A stretch of DNA of 64,000 nucleotides from Burkholderiales bacterium (GTDB lineage Bacteria; Pseudomonadota; Gammaproteobacteria; Burkholderiales; SG8-39). The position numbers were made by a program, and so were the translations under genes. Every line of letters begins with the position of its first letter. The stretch's first letter is position 1. Positions 45,841 to 55,183 of this stretch are shown one piece after another. The notes below the pieces were generated by a model, which was not told where the DNA came from, made no database searches, and saw only the letters and a program-made list of their open reading frames with translations. Where the stretch lies: positions 186,001-250,000 of the forward strand of contig JACZJT010000052.1 of NCBI GenBank assembly GCA_014860445.1. The letters are read 5' to 3'.

Positions 45841-47187
45841 CTAGTTGCGCCCCAGTTCTTCGAGCCGGATGCGGGTGACCCTGCCCGACACCACCGGCAG
45901 CGCCTCGATTGCCTCGATCGCGGCGTTGATCTGCTTTTCGCGCGTCTCGTGCGTGAGCATGATGATGTCCACCAGCTCTTCGCCTTCGGACGGCTCCTTC
46001 TGCACCATCGCGTCGATCGAAACGCTGCGGTCGGCGAGGATGCGGGTGATGTCGGCGAGCACGCCCGGCCGGTCCACGACGCGCATGCGCATATAGTAGG
46101 ACGTGACCACCTCCTCCATCGGCAGGATGGCGACATCCGACAACTGGTCCGGTTGAAATGCAAGATGCGGCACGCGGTGTTCCGGGTCGGCGGTGTGCAT
46201 GCGCGTGACGTCGACCAGGTCGGCGACCACCGCGCTCGCAGTCGGCTCGGCGCCCGCGCCGGCGCCGTAGTAGAGCGTCGCACCGACCGCGTCGCCCTTC
46301 ACCAGGATCGCGTTCATGACCCCTTCGACGTTGGCGATCAGGCGCCGCACGGGAATCAGCGTCGGGTGCACGCGCAGTTCGATGCCTTCCGCGGTCCTGC
46401 GGGTGATGCCGAGCAGCTTGATGCGGTAGCCGAGTTGTTCTGCGTAGCGTATGTCGTCCTGGGTCAGCGCGGAAATGCCTTCGGTGTACGCCTTTTCCAG
46501 CTGCATCGGGATGCCGAATGCGATCGCCGCCATGATGGTGAGCTTGTGCGCCGCGTCGACGCCCTCGATGTCGAATGTGGGATCGGTCTCGGCGTAACCC
46601 AGGCGCTGCGCCTCCTTCAATACCGTATCGAAGGCGAGTCCCTTGTCGCGCATTTCCGACAGGATGAAGTTCGAGGTGCCGTTGATGATGCCGGCGATCC
46701 ATTCGATGCGGTTGGCGGTCAGCCCTTCGCGCAATGCCTTGATGATCGGGATGCCCCCGGCCACCGCCCCCTCGAATGCCACCATCACACCCTTCGCCTG
46801 CGCCGCGGCGAAAATCTCGTTGCCGTGCGTCGCAAGCAGCGCCTTGTTCGCGGTCACCACGTGCTTGCCGTTGGCGATCGCCTTGAGTACCAGTTCGCGC
46901 GCGATGCCGTAGCCGCCGATCAGTTCGACGACGATGTCGATGGAAGGATCGTTCACCACCTCCCAGGCGTCGGCGGTGACCGCGGCATCGCCTCCGACCA
47001 ATTTACGCGCCCGCGCCAGATCCTTGTCGGCGACCTTGGCAATGCGTATCCCGCGCCCGGCGCGACGTTTGATTTCCTCCTGGTTGCGCGCAAGCACATT
47101 CCAGGTGCCGCCGCCGACGGTGCCTATGCCTAGCAGGCCGACGCTGATCGGATTCATGCCGGCCGTTTTCTCTGCAATCGCTGTCAC
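45841..47187 (-). CDS. hom: Homoserine dehydrogenase
   Basis: The 448-residue protein starts at a GTG that overlaps the alaC stop by 4 bp (GTGA). NAD-binding [12 protein letters not shown], the catalytic core [15 protein letters not shown] and [16 protein letters not shown], and a C-terminal ACT domain ([21 protein letters not shown]) are visible. It reduces aspartate semialdehyde to homoserine, the branch to threonine and methionine; the ACT domain senses threonine in many homologues. An ATG ten codons downstream is an alternative start. Confidence 0.96.
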   Translation of the reverse strand: MTAIAEKTAGMNPISVGLLGIGTVGGGTWNVLARNQEEIKRRAGRGIRIAKVADKDLARARKLVGGDAAVTADAWEVVNDPSIDIVVELIGGYGIARELVLKAIANGKHVVTANKALLATHGNEIFAAAQAKGVMVAFEGAVAGGIPIIKALREGLTANRIEWIAGIINGTSNFILSEMRDKGLAFDTVLKEAQRLGYAETDPTFDIEGVDAAHKLTIMAAIAFGIPMQLEKAYTEGISALTQDDIRYAEQLGYRIKLLGITRRTAEGIELRVHPTLIPVRRLIANVEGVMNAILVKGDAVGATLYYGAGAGAEPTASAVVADLVDVTRMHTADPEHRVPHLAFQPDQLSDVAILPMEEVVTSYYMRMRVVDRPGVLADITRILADRSVSIDAMVQKEPSEGEELVDIIMLTHETREKQINAAIEAIEALPVVSGRVTRIRLEELGRN

Positions 47188-48368
47188 AACACACCATCCT
47201 TCTTGAACATATCCTTGAACCCGCGCAGAGCCTGGCGGCTTCTCGATTCATTTTCGATCAATGCGATGCGTACATGATCGTCGCCATAATCGCCGAAGCC
47301 GATGCCCGGTGACACCGCCACCTTGGCGTCGGTGAGGATTTTTTTTGCAAACTCGAGCGAACCCATTCCGGTGTAATGCGGCGGGATCTTGGCCCAGATA
47401 TACATTGAGGCCTTGGGGTTGGACACCATCCAACCCATTTCGTGCATGCCCTTCACCATGACGTCGCGCCGCTTCTGGTATTTGAGTCGCACTTCTTCGA
47501 CGCAGTCCTGCGGCCCCTCCAGGGCCACGATGGAGGCGACCTGGATCGGCGCGAAGGTGCCGTAGTCGTGATAGCTCTTGATGCGCGCGAGCGCGTGTAC
47601 CAGGTCCTTGTTGCCGACCATGAAACCTATGCGCCAGCCCGCCATGTTGTAGCTTTTCGACATGGTGAAGAATTCCACCGCGACGTCGCGCGCGCCCGGC
47701 ACCTGCATGATGGAAGGCGCCTTCCAGCCGTCGAAGGTGATGTCGGCGTAGGCCAGGTCGTGCACCACCATGATGTCGTGCGCCTTGGCCAGCGCGATCA
47801 CCCGCTCGAAAAATTCCAGTTCGACGCACATCGCCGTCGGGTTCGAAGGAAAACCGATCACCAGCATTTTCGGTTTCGGTATCAGTTCGCGAATCGCGCG
47901 CTCGGCTTCGGCGAAGAAATCCACGCCCGGCGTCATGCGCACCGAGCGGATGTCGGCCCCTGCAATAATCGCGCCGTAGATGTGGATCGGGTAGCTGGGG
48001 TTGGGCACCAGCACGGTATCGCCGCGCTCCAGCGTCGCAAGCATCAGGTGCGCCAGGCCCTCCTTCGAGCCGATGGTGACGATGGCTTCGGAGTCCGGAT
48101 CGAATTCCACGCCGTAACGCCGCTGGTACCATGTGGTAATCGCGCGGCGCAGCCGCGGTATGCCCTTGGATACCGAATAGCCGTGTGTGTCGGTGCGCTG
48201 CGCCGCTTCCACCAGCTTGTCGACGATGTGTTTGGGCGTGGCCCCGTCGGGGTTGCCCATGCTCAGGTCGATGATGTCCTCGCCTGCCCGGCGGGCTGCC
48301 ATCTTCAATTCGTTGGTGATATTGAAAACGTAAGGCGGCAGACGCTCGATTCGCGAAAATTGTCTCAT
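47184..48368 (-). CDS. alaC: Alanine transaminase AlaC-like aminotransferase
   Basis: The 394-residue class I/II PLP enzyme has the PLP lysine near 238 in [15 protein letters not shown], the Asn of FPSNPTAM and Arg of [10 protein letters not shown]. It is close to E. coli AlaC (YfdZ). It interconverts pyruvate and alanine. It is first in alaC-hom-thrC, whose products stand at the branch between aspartate-family amino acids and alanine. Its divergent promoter region is shared with the arn operon and contains phased direct repeats. Confidence 0.92.
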   Translation of the reverse strand: MRQFSRIERLPPYVFNITNELKMAARRAGEDIIDLSMGNPDGATPKHIVDKLVEAAQRTDTHGYSVSKGIPRLRRAITTWYQRRYGVEFDPDSEAIVTIGSKEGLAHLMLATLERGDTVLVPNPSYPIHIYGAIIAGADIRSVRMTPGVDFFAEAERAIRELIPKPKMLVIGFPSNPTAMCVELEFFERVIALAKAHDIMVVHDLAYADITFDGWKAPSIMQVPGARDVAVEFFTMSKSYNMAGWRIGFMVGNKDLVHALARIKSYHDYGTFAPIQVASIVALEGPQDCVEEVRLKYQKRRDVMVKGMHEMGWMVSNPKASMYIWAKIPPHYTGMGSLEFAKKILTDAKVAVSPGIGFGDYGDDHVRIALIENESRSRQALRGFKDMFKKDGVL

Positions 48369-48384
48369 ATGGTGCAGTGCAAAG

Positions 48385-48417
48385 TGGCGGTAATTGGCGG
48401 TAAGTCGGTCGCGGTAA
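48385..48417. promoter_or_regulatory. 10-bp-phased direct repeats upstream of the arn operon
   Basis: TGGCGGTAA occurs at 48385-48393 and 48395-48403, exactly 10 bp apart, with a one-mismatch copy TCGCGGTAA at 48409-48417. The third copy overlaps the -35 region implied by the TATAAT at 48432. The layout is typical of a response regulator site, and on the other strand (ATTACC, CTTACC) it loosely resembles PmrA half-sites. Confidence 0.5.
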
Positions 48418-48431
48418 GTGTCGAAAAAGTT

Positions 48432-48437
48432 TATAAT
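48432..48437 (+). promoter_or_regulatory. Candidate -10 element for the arn operon
   Basis: A perfect TATAAT lies 33 bp before the first gene. The hexamer 17 bp upstream (48409-48414) is a poor -35, as expected for an activator-dependent promoter. Confidence 0.45.
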
Positions 48438-48470
48438 TTTAGCCTATTTGCACGCACCCTTGAAGGTCCT

Positions 48471-48842
48471 TTGAAGCTCCATCTGTCCAACGTTTCCGGC
48501 ATCAACCTGTTCACCGGCTACGGCGAAGGTTACGTTATGGTCAACCGGCAGCGCCACGCGCAGAACCTGGTGGTGCTCAACGACAGCATCGTGACCGACT
48601 GGCAGCCCGCAGGGTTCGACGAACTGACCGCCGACGATTTCCGCCGCCTCGCCGAACTGAAGCCCGAAATCGTGCTGCTCGGCACCGGCACGCGCCTGCG
48701 CTTTCCGAGGCCGGAGTTGACGCGCGCGCTCCACGAGGCGCGCATCGGCCTCGAGGTGATGGATATTCAGGCCGCCTGCCGCACCTACAATATTCTCGCG
48801 GCGGAGGAGCGCAAAGTCGCTGCCGCCCTGTTATTCAGTTGA
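48471..48842 (+). CDS. Mth938-like domain protein
   Basis: I take the TTG at 48471, with AAGG five nucleotides upstream, giving 123 residues; no ATG gives the conserved start. The sequence LSNVSGINLFTGYGEGYVMVNRQ and the motif PEIVLLGTGTRLRFP match the Mth938/NDUFAF3-type small fold. In mitochondria a relative assists complex I assembly, but the bacterial role is unknown. It overlaps arnT by 4 bp (TTGA) and so is the first gene of the arn transcript. Confidence 0.85.
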   Translation: MKLHLSNVSGINLFTGYGEGYVMVNRQRHAQNLVVLNDSIVTDWQPAGFDELTADDFRRLAELKPEIVLLGTGTRLRFPRPELTRALHEARIGLEVMDIQAACRTYNILAAEERKVAAALLFS

Positions 48843-50488
48843 ACAAAGCCGCCGCCCGCATACTCATCCTGCTGTTCGCCTTCGCGGCGATTTGGTTCTC
48901 CAATCTCGAATATCGCAAGCTGGTCAACCCGGACGAAGGGCGCTACGCCGAGATTCCGCGCGAAATGGTGGCCAGCGGCGACTGGACCACGCCGCGCCTG
49001 AACGACATCAAGTATTTCGAAAAACCCGCGCTGCAATACTGGGCAACGGCAGCGGCATTCACCGTGTTCGGCGAGCACCAGTGGACAGCCAGGCTATGGA
49101 GCGCCCTCACCGGCTTTCTCGGCGTACTCATGGTGTGGTTCACCGGCCGGCGGCTGTTCGGCGCGCGGGCGGGCGGCTATGCAGCGCTGGTGCTGGCGTC
49201 CAGCCTGCTCTGGGTGCTGATCGCGCACGTCAACACCCTGGACATGGGCGTGAGTTTCTTCCTGTCCGCTGCGGTATGCGCCTTCCTGCTCGCCCAGCAC
49301 GACACTGCCGCCGCGCGCGCGCGCGAGCGCTGGATGCTCGCCGCCTGGGCCGCGCTCGCGCTGGCGGTGCTGTCCAAGGGACTGATCGGCCTCGCCCTGC
49401 CCGGCGCGGCGCTGGTGCTTTACATGCTGATCGAGCGTGACTGGCGCCTCGTCGGCCGCGTGCACCTATTTACCGGAATCGCATTACTGCTCGCGCTGAC
49501 CCTGCCCTGGTTCGTGGCGGTATCGCGCGCCAATCCGGAGTTCTTTCATTTCTTTTTCATCCACGAGCATTTCGAGCGCTTCCTGACCAAGCAGCACGGG
49601 CGTTACCAGCCCCCCTACTACTTTATCCCGGTGTTGCTGGCGGGCATGCTCCCCTGGACGATCGCATTGCTCGACGCCCTCGCGCGCGCCTGGAAGCGCG
49701 ACCCGGGTCAGCGCTTTCAGGTGCAACGCTTCCTGCTCGTGTGGGCGGCGGTGGTGTTCGTGTTCTTTTCCGCATCGAGTTCCAAACTGGTGTCCTACAT
49801 TCTGCCCATGTTCCCGGCGCTGGCCTTGATCACCGGCGCACGCCTGGCCCGGCTCGGCGCGCGCGCACTCGCCTGGCAAACCCTGCCTGCGGCGCTCGCC
49901 GGCGTGGCCTTGCTGGCCTTTCTTCCCGGAATCGAGCGCTACGCAAGCCGCGAGGTGCCGGTCGAGTTGTTCCGGGACTACGCCGACTGGCTGATCGCAG
50001 CCGGCCTGGTGCAGATATCGGGTGCAAGCGCGTGCGCCTGGCTTGCATGGCGCGGCAGGACCAATGCGGCGCTCGTGATATTGGCCGGCACCGGACTGGT
50101 GTTCGCACAACTCGCGCTGACCGGCCACGAGAGCCTGTCGCGCGCCAATTCCGCGTATTATATTGTGCAGAAAATCAAACCTGAATTGAAACCCGGCATG
50201 CCCTTTTACAGCGTGGACACCTATGACCAGTCGCTGCAGTTTTACCTGCAGCGCCCCACCACCATGGTGTCCTACAAGGACGAACTGGGTTTCGGCATCG
50301 CGCAGGAACCGCACAAATTCATCCCCGATCTCGCGCGGTTCGAAGTGATATGGAACAAAGAAACTGAAGCGCTGGCGATGATGTCGCCCAAGACCTATGA
50401 GGGCCTGCGCGCCAAGAACCTGCCCATGCGCATCGTTGCCCGGGACACTCGCAGGATCATCGTCTCGCGGCAGTTGGGAAATCCATGA
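48839..50488 (+). CDS. arnT: Lipid A Ara4N transferase ArnT-like glycosyltransferase
   Basis: The 549-residue inner-membrane protein has about ten or more transmembrane helices and a periplasmic C-terminal domain. It has the GT-C signature near the N-terminus: NPDEGRYAEIPREM with the conserved Asp-Glu, then FEKPALQYW. It transfers 4-amino-4-deoxy-L-arabinose from undecaprenyl phosphate to lipid A. The start is a TTG overlapping the previous gene. Its position ahead of the other arn genes supports ArnT over a generic PMT. Confidence 0.88.
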   Translation: MNKAAARILILLFAFAAIWFSNLEYRKLVNPDEGRYAEIPREMVASGDWTTPRLNDIKYFEKPALQYWATAAAFTVFGEHQWTARLWSALTGFLGVLMVWFTGRRLFGARAGGYAALVLASSLLWVLIAHVNTLDMGVSFFLSAAVCAFLLAQHDTAAARARERWMLAAWAALALAVLSKGLIGLALPGAALVLYMLIERDWRLVGRVHLFTGIALLLALTLPWFVAVSRANPEFFHFFFIHEHFERFLTKQHGRYQPPYYFIPVLLAGMLPWTIALLDALARAWKRDPGQRFQVQRFLLVWAAVVFVFFSASSSKLVSYILPMFPALALITGARLARLGARALAWQTLPAALAGVALLAFLPGIERYASREVPVELFRDYADWLIAAGLVQISGASACAWLAWRGRTNAALVILAGTGLVFAQLALTGHESLSRANSAYYIVQKIKPELKPGMPFYSVDTYDQSLQFYLQRPTTMVSYKDELGFGIAQEPHKFIPDLARFEVIWNKETEALAMMSPKTYEGLRAKNLPMRIVARDTRRIIVSRQLGNP

Positions 50489-50856
50489 GCGTCGTCAGCT
50501 TTTCGCTGCTGATGCTGGGCGTGTTTCTCAACGCCACCGCCCAGCTGCTGCTCAAAGCCGGCACCAACGCGATCGGTCACTTTGAATTCAACGCCGGCAA
50601 CATCCTGCCGGTGGGGATGAAGCTCGCGCTTGAACCGCACATCCTGGGCGGCATGGCCTGCTATGTGGTGAGCCTAGTGGTGTGGATACTGGGCCTGTCG
50701 CGCGTCGAAGTCTCGATTGCCTATCCGCTGCTCTCGATAGGCTATGTGCTCAACGCCGTCGCCGCCTGGTACCTGTTCGGCGAAGCGGTCAGCATGACGC
50801 GGCTTGCGGGCATAGGCGTGATCATCGTCGGCGTCTATATAGTCGCGCGCTCCTGA
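50485..50856 (+). CDS. arnE: ArnE-like undecaprenyl-P-Ara4N flippase subunit (SMR/EamA fold)
   Basis: The 123-residue protein has four hydrophobic helices and the small multidrug resistance-like fold (MSVVSFSLLMLGVFLNATAQ, IAYPLLSIGYVLNAVAAWYLFGE, IGVIIVGVYIVA). In E. coli, ArnE and ArnF form a heterodimer that moves undecaprenyl-P-Ara4N across the membrane. Only one subunit is present here, so it may act as a homodimer or pair with a protein encoded elsewhere. It overlaps arnT by 4 bp. Confidence 0.8.
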   Translation: MSVVSFSLLMLGVFLNATAQLLLKAGTNAIGHFEFNAGNILPVGMKLALEPHILGGMACYVVSLVVWILGLSRVEVSIAYPLLSIGYVLNAVAAWYLFGEAVSMTRLAGIGVIIVGVYIVARS

Positions 50857-50947
50857 TGAGCCGGATGCCGCATCACTTGCCTTCTATCGCAAGCGCCGCC
50901 CTCATTTCGTTTGCTAACTACCGGCGCGCGGTCGTCGCCCGCTCCTG

Positions 50948-52072
50948 ATGGATTACCTGCCCTTCACCCGCCCCTCGATCGACGAGGACACCATCGCGGG
51001 CGTGGTCGAGGTGCTGCGCTCGGGCTGGATCACCAGCGGCCCCTGCGTCAAGCAGCTGGAGCAGGCGCTGTCGCAGTACTTCGGCGACCGGCAGGTGCGG
51101 GTGATGAGCTCGGCCACCGGCGCGCTCGAAATCGCCCTGGCCGTCGCCGGCGTGCAGTCAGGCGACGAAGTCATCACCACGCCGCTGTCCTGGGTAGCCA
51201 CGGCCAATGTGATCCTGCGCGCAGGCGCGAAACCGGTGTTCGTGGACGTCGACGCGCGCACGCGCAATATCGATATCGAACGCATCGAGGCCGCAATCAC
51301 GCCCCGAACCCGCGCCCTGCTGCCGGTGGATATGGCCGGACTGCCGGTGGACCGCGACCGTCTCTATGACATCGCCGGACGCCACAAACTGCGCGTCATC
51401 GAGGATGCGGCGCAGAGCATGGGCGCCAGCTGGCGCGGCCGGCGCATCGGCAGCTTCGGCGATCTCGTGGCCATCAGCTTTCACGCCAACAAGAACATCA
51501 CCACAGCCGAAGGCGGCTGTCTGGTGCTCAGCGACGCGGCTGAAACCGATTTGTGCACCCGGCTGCGCTTGCAAGGCGTGGTGCGCCTGCCCGACGGCAA
51601 CCAGGAAGTCGAGGTCGCCGGCGGGAAACACAATCTGACCGATATCGCCGCGCGCATCGGACTGGGCCAGCTGAAACACCTGGATGCGTTCACCGCGCGC
51701 CGCCGCACGCTCGCGCAGCGCTATTTCGAGCGCTTCGATGCCGCTACAGGCTGTGAATTGCCGCTCGCCGATTTTGCCGATTGCAACTGGCATATGTTTC
51801 AGGTCTTGCTGCCGCTGGCGCAGATGAAGCTGGACCGCGGCGGATTCATACAGGCCATGCACCAACGCGGCATCGGCGTCGGGGTCCACTACCCGGCGAT
51901 GCATCTGTTCAGACTTTTCCGTGAACTCGGCTACAATCCGGGCGACTTTCCCCATGCCGAACGTATAGGCGCCGCCACGGTGACGCTGCCGCTGTTCCCG
52001 GCGATGGCCGACACCGACGTGGACCGCGTCTGCGCCGCCGTCAGTGAAGTCATCCTTGGTGCCAGGAAATGA
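50948..52072 (+). CDS. arnB: UDP-4-amino-4-deoxy-L-arabinose aminotransferase
   Basis: The 374-residue DegT/DnrJ/EryC1 enzyme has the PLP lysine at about residue 182 (SFHANKNITTAEGG), a DAAQSMGA motif and a C-terminal HYPAMHLFRLFRE. It makes UDP-Ara4N by transferring an amino group to the 4-keto sugar produced by the ArnA dehydrogenase. It follows a 91-bp gap after the ArnE-like gene and overlaps arnC by 4 bp. Confidence 0.92.
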   Translation: MDYLPFTRPSIDEDTIAGVVEVLRSGWITSGPCVKQLEQALSQYFGDRQVRVMSSATGALEIALAVAGVQSGDEVITTPLSWVATANVILRAGAKPVFVDVDARTRNIDIERIEAAITPRTRALLPVDMAGLPVDRDRLYDIAGRHKLRVIEDAAQSMGASWRGRRIGSFGDLVAISFHANKNITTAEGGCLVLSDAAETDLCTRLRLQGVVRLPDGNQEVEVAGGKHNLTDIAARIGLGQLKHLDAFTARRRTLAQRYFERFDAATGCELPLADFADCNWHMFQVLLPLAQMKLDRGGFIQAMHQRGIGVGVHYPAMHLFRLFRELGYNPGDFPHAERIGAATVTLPLFPAMADTDVDRVCAAVSEVILGARK

Positions 52073-53064
52073 ATATCGAACTCTCGGTCGTGATACCGGT
52101 CTACAACGAGGAACAGGGTCTCGCGGCGCTGTTCGCGCGCCTGTACCCGGCACTGGACGCCCTGGGCATCTCCTACGAAATCCTGTTCGTCAACGATGGC
52201 AGCCGCGACCGCTCGGCGGCGATGTTGCGCGGACAGTTCCAGCAACGCCCCGATGTCACCCGTGTGATTCTGTTCAACGGCAACTATGGCCAGCACATGG
52301 CGATCATGGCGGGCTTCGAGCGGGTGCGCGGCCGGCGCATCGTCACCCTGGATGCCGATCTGCAGAACCCGCCGGAGGAGATCGGCCGCCTCGTTGCCAA
52401 AATGGACGAAGGCTACGACTATGTAGGCAGCATACGCCGCATACGCCAGGACAGCGCCTTTCGCCACTACGCGTCCAAGGCGATGAACCTGTTGCGCGAG
52501 CGCATCACGCGCATACGCATGACCGACCAGGGCTGCATGCTGCGCGCCTACAGCCGCGACATCATCGATGCGATCAACAGTTGCCGCGAGGTCAGCACCT
52601 ATATTCCGGCACTGGCCTACACGTTCGCGCAGCGTCCGGTGGAAATCGAAGTGGAGCACGAAGAGCGCGCTGCCGGCGTATCCAAGTATTCGCTCTACCA
52701 GCTGATACGGCTCAACTTCGACCTGGTGACCGCGTTTTCGCTGGTGCCATTACAGTTGTTTTCGCTGGCCGGCATGCTGATTTCGCTCTTGTCCATTCTG
52801 TTCGTGGGCTTTCTTGCCATTCGACGTCTGCTGATCGGGCCGGAAGCCGAAGGCGTATTCACGTTGTTCGGCATCGTCTTCTTTCTGCTCGGCATCGCCT
52901 TGTTCGGCATCGGCCTGCTGGGCGAATACGTAGGCCGCATCTCCCAGCAGGTGCGCCAGCGGCCGCGCTATCTGATCGAAGCGCTGCTGGAGCAAGGCGA
53001 GGCGGAGGCGGCGCTGCTGCGTCCCGCGCCCGCCGCGGCGAAGCAGGACAGCGGCGCGGGGTGA
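52069..53064 (+). CDS. arnC: Undecaprenyl-phosphate 4-deoxy-4-formamido-L-arabinose transferase
   Basis: The 331-residue family 2 glycosyltransferase begins ELSVVIPVYNEEQGL, contains the DXD-like DADLQNPPEE, and ends with two transmembrane helices (about residues 235-260 and 269-292). It transfers the formylated sugar to undecaprenyl phosphate on the cytoplasmic face. It overlaps arnB by 4 bp. Relatives such as DPM synthases are similar, but the operon fixes the role. Confidence 0.92.
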   Translation: MNIELSVVIPVYNEEQGLAALFARLYPALDALGISYEILFVNDGSRDRSAAMLRGQFQQRPDVTRVILFNGNYGQHMAIMAGFERVRGRRIVTLDADLQNPPEEIGRLVAKMDEGYDYVGSIRRIRQDSAFRHYASKAMNLLRERITRIRMTDQGCMLRAYSRDIIDAINSCREVSTYIPALAYTFAQRPVEIEVEHEERAAGVSKYSLYQLIRLNFDLVTAFSLVPLQLFSLAGMLISLLSILFVGFLAIRRLLIGPEAEGVFTLFGIVFFLLGIALFGIGLLGEYVGRISQQVRQRPRYLIEALLEQGEAEAALLRPAPAAAKQDSGAG

Positions 53065-53117
53065 GCGATCATCTGCCAGCTTTCGCCTGCTCCTGAGAGC
53101 CTTGCGCCGGCACACGA

Positions 53118-54029
53118 ATGACTTCCGCCGTCGTCTTCGCCTACCACAACGTCGGCGTACGCTGCCTGAGGGTGCTGCTGGACCAGGGCGTGCAAGTGGC
53201 GCTGCTGATTACCCACAAGGACAACCCGGCCGAGACCATCTGGTTCGACAGCGTCGAAAAGCTCGCCCGCGCGCGTGCCATCCCGGTGATCACACCCGAG
53301 GACGCGAACCAACCGGAGGTGGTGGCACAGATCAAGGCGCTGCAGCCCGATTTTATTTTTTCCTTTTACTACCGCAACATGCTCCGGCCCGAAGTTCTAG
53401 CCCTGCCGCGGCGCGGCGCCTACAACATGCACGGCTCGCTGCTGCCCAAATATCGCGGTCGCGTGCCGGTGAACTGGGCCGTAATCATGGGCGAACGGGA
53501 AACCGGCGCCACGCTGCACGAAATGGTCGAAAAGCCTGATGCGGGCGGCATCGTCGACCAGGAACCGGTATCCATCGGCCCGGACGAAACCGCGGCGGAG
53601 GTGTTTGCCAAGGTCACCGGCGCGGCGGAGCGCGTGCTGGCGCGCGCCCTGCCGGGACTGATTGCGGGCAACGCGCGGATCACGCCGCAGGACCTGGGCA
53701 AAGGCGGCTACTTCGGCGGACGCAAGCCCGACGACGGCCGCATCGACTGGACGAAGAGCGCGCAGGCGGTGCACAACCTGGTCCGTGGCGTTGCCCCGCC
53801 CTACCCGGGCGCATTTACGCAGATCAAGGGCATGCGCCTGCGCATACTGCGCACACGGATCGAGGCAAATAGACCCCCTAGAAGCGGCGCACCTGGGTTA
53901 TATTTCGAGGCAGGCTCGTTCTTCGCGGATTGCGGCGACGGCGGCGTGCTGCGCATAGCGGAACTCGACGCGCAGGGCAGTCCGCTCGATCCTGCGGCGT
54001 TTGCCAATGAAAAAATCACCTTCACATAG
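53118..54029 (+). CDS. arnA: ArnA formyltransferase domain as a separate protein
   Basis: The 303-residue protein is the N-terminal half of E. coli ArnA as a stand-alone gene. Catalytic residues Asn103, His105 and Asp141 align with Asn102, His104 and Asp140 of E. coli ArnA (YNMHGSLLPKYRGRVPVNW and EKPDAGGIVDQE). It formylates UDP-Ara4N with N10-formyl-THF. It is followed 4 bp later by the dehydrogenase gene, so the bifunctional enzyme is split here into two adjoining genes. Length and motifs are intact. Confidence 0.9.
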   Translation: MTSAVVFAYHNVGVRCLRVLLDQGVQVALLITHKDNPAETIWFDSVEKLARARAIPVITPEDANQPEVVAQIKALQPDFIFSFYYRNMLRPEVLALPRRGAYNMHGSLLPKYRGRVPVNWAVIMGERETGATLHEMVEKPDAGGIVDQEPVSIGPDETAAEVFAKVTGAAERVLARALPGLIAGNARITPQDLGKGGYFGGRKPDDGRIDWTKSAQAVHNLVRGVAPPYPGAFTQIKGMRLRILRTRIEANRPPRSGAPGLYFEAGSFFADCGDGGVLRIAELDAQGSPLDPAAFANEKITFT

Positions 54030-54033
54030 TCCA

Positions 54034-55077
54034 ATGAAAAAAATCCTGATACTCGGCGTCAACGGCTTCATCGGCCACCACCTCTCCAAGCGCATCATCG
54101 CCAAGACCGACTGGGAGGTCTATGGCATGGACATGCAGACCGAGCGCATCAGCGATCTGCTCAAGGAAAAGCGCTTCCATTTCTTCGAAGGCGACATCAC
54201 CATCAACAAGGAGTGGATCGAATACCACGTGCGCAAATGCGATTCGGTGCTGCCGCTGGTGGCTATCGCCACGCCGGCGACCTACGTGAAAGAGCCGCTG
54301 AAAGTATTTGAACTGGATTTCGAAGCCAATCTGCCGATCATCCGCTCGGCGGTAAAGTACAAAAAGCGCGTCGTCTTCCCCTCGACCTCCGAGGTCTACG
54401 GCATGTGCGGCGACGAGGAGTTCGATCCGGACTCCTCGCAGCTGGTGCTGGGTCCCATCAATAAGCCGCGCTGGATTTACTCCTGCGCCAAGCAACTGAT
54501 GGATCGGGTCATCCATGCTTACGGCATGCAGGAAGGTCTCGACTACACGCTGTTCCGGCCCTTCAACTGGATCGGCTCGGGGCTGGACTCGATCAACACG
54601 CCCAAGGAAGGCAGCTCGCGCGTCATCACCCAGTTCCTCGGGCATATCGTGCGCGGGGAAAACATCAAACTCGTGGACGGCGGCACGCAAAAGCGCGCCT
54701 TCACCTATATCGACGACGGGATCGATGCACTTCTGAAAATCATCGACAATCCGGCGGGCGTGGCGAGCGGGAAGATTTACAACATCGGCAATCCGAAAAA
54801 CAATTTCTCGGTCAGGGAGCTTGCCGAGATGATGCTCGAACTGGCGCTCGAATACCCTGAATACCGCAGTTATGCGAAAAAGGTGAAGCTGATCAAGACC
54901 AGTTCGGCGCAGTATTACGGCAAGGGCTACCAGGACGTGCAGAACCGCGTGCCAAAAATCACCAACACCTGCGAGGACCTCGCCTGGAAGCCCAAAGTCA
55001 GCATGAAACAGGCGATGAAACACATCTTCGATTTTTATCGCGGCCATGTCGCCGAAGCGCGCAACCTCGTAGATTGA
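54034..55077 (+). CDS. arnA: ArnA decarboxylating UDP-glucuronate dehydrogenase domain as a separate protein
   Basis: The ATG at 54034 (MKKILILGVNGFIGHHL) gives 347 residues, the size of the ArnA C-terminal domain. The NAD-binding GVNGFIG, Ser119-Glu120 (FPSTSEVYGMC), Tyr149-x3-Lys153 (YSCAKQ) and a RAFTYIDDGI arginine are all in place. It oxidises and decarboxylates UDP-glucuronate to the 4-keto pentose used by ArnB. Together with the preceding gene it replaces the fused ArnA. Confidence 0.92.
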   Translation: MKKILILGVNGFIGHHLSKRIIAKTDWEVYGMDMQTERISDLLKEKRFHFFEGDITINKEWIEYHVRKCDSVLPLVAIATPATYVKEPLKVFELDFEANLPIIRSAVKYKKRVVFPSTSEVYGMCGDEEFDPDSSQLVLGPINKPRWIYSCAKQLMDRVIHAYGMQEGLDYTLFRPFNWIGSGLDSINTPKEGSSRVITQFLGHIVRGENIKLVDGGTQKRAFTYIDDGIDALLKIIDNPAGVASGKIYNIGNPKNNFSVRELAEMMLELALEYPEYRSYAKKVKLIKTSSAQYYGKGYQDVQNRVPKITNTCEDLAWKPKVSMKQAMKHIFDFYRGHVAEARNLVD

Positions 55078-55183
55078 AGCCGGGCACGCGTCGTTTTCTC
55101 AATGCGCGCGCGGTGGTCGCAAACACCCTCTCCTGCGCGATGCGTAGCCAATCCGGCGTCCGCAATAAACCAATGATATCGTC

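Noticed and set aside
47442-48842. A 466-codon plus-strand frame running over alaC into the Mth938 gene
   Set aside because: Only the last 123 codons carry a known fold. The rest is antisense to alaC.
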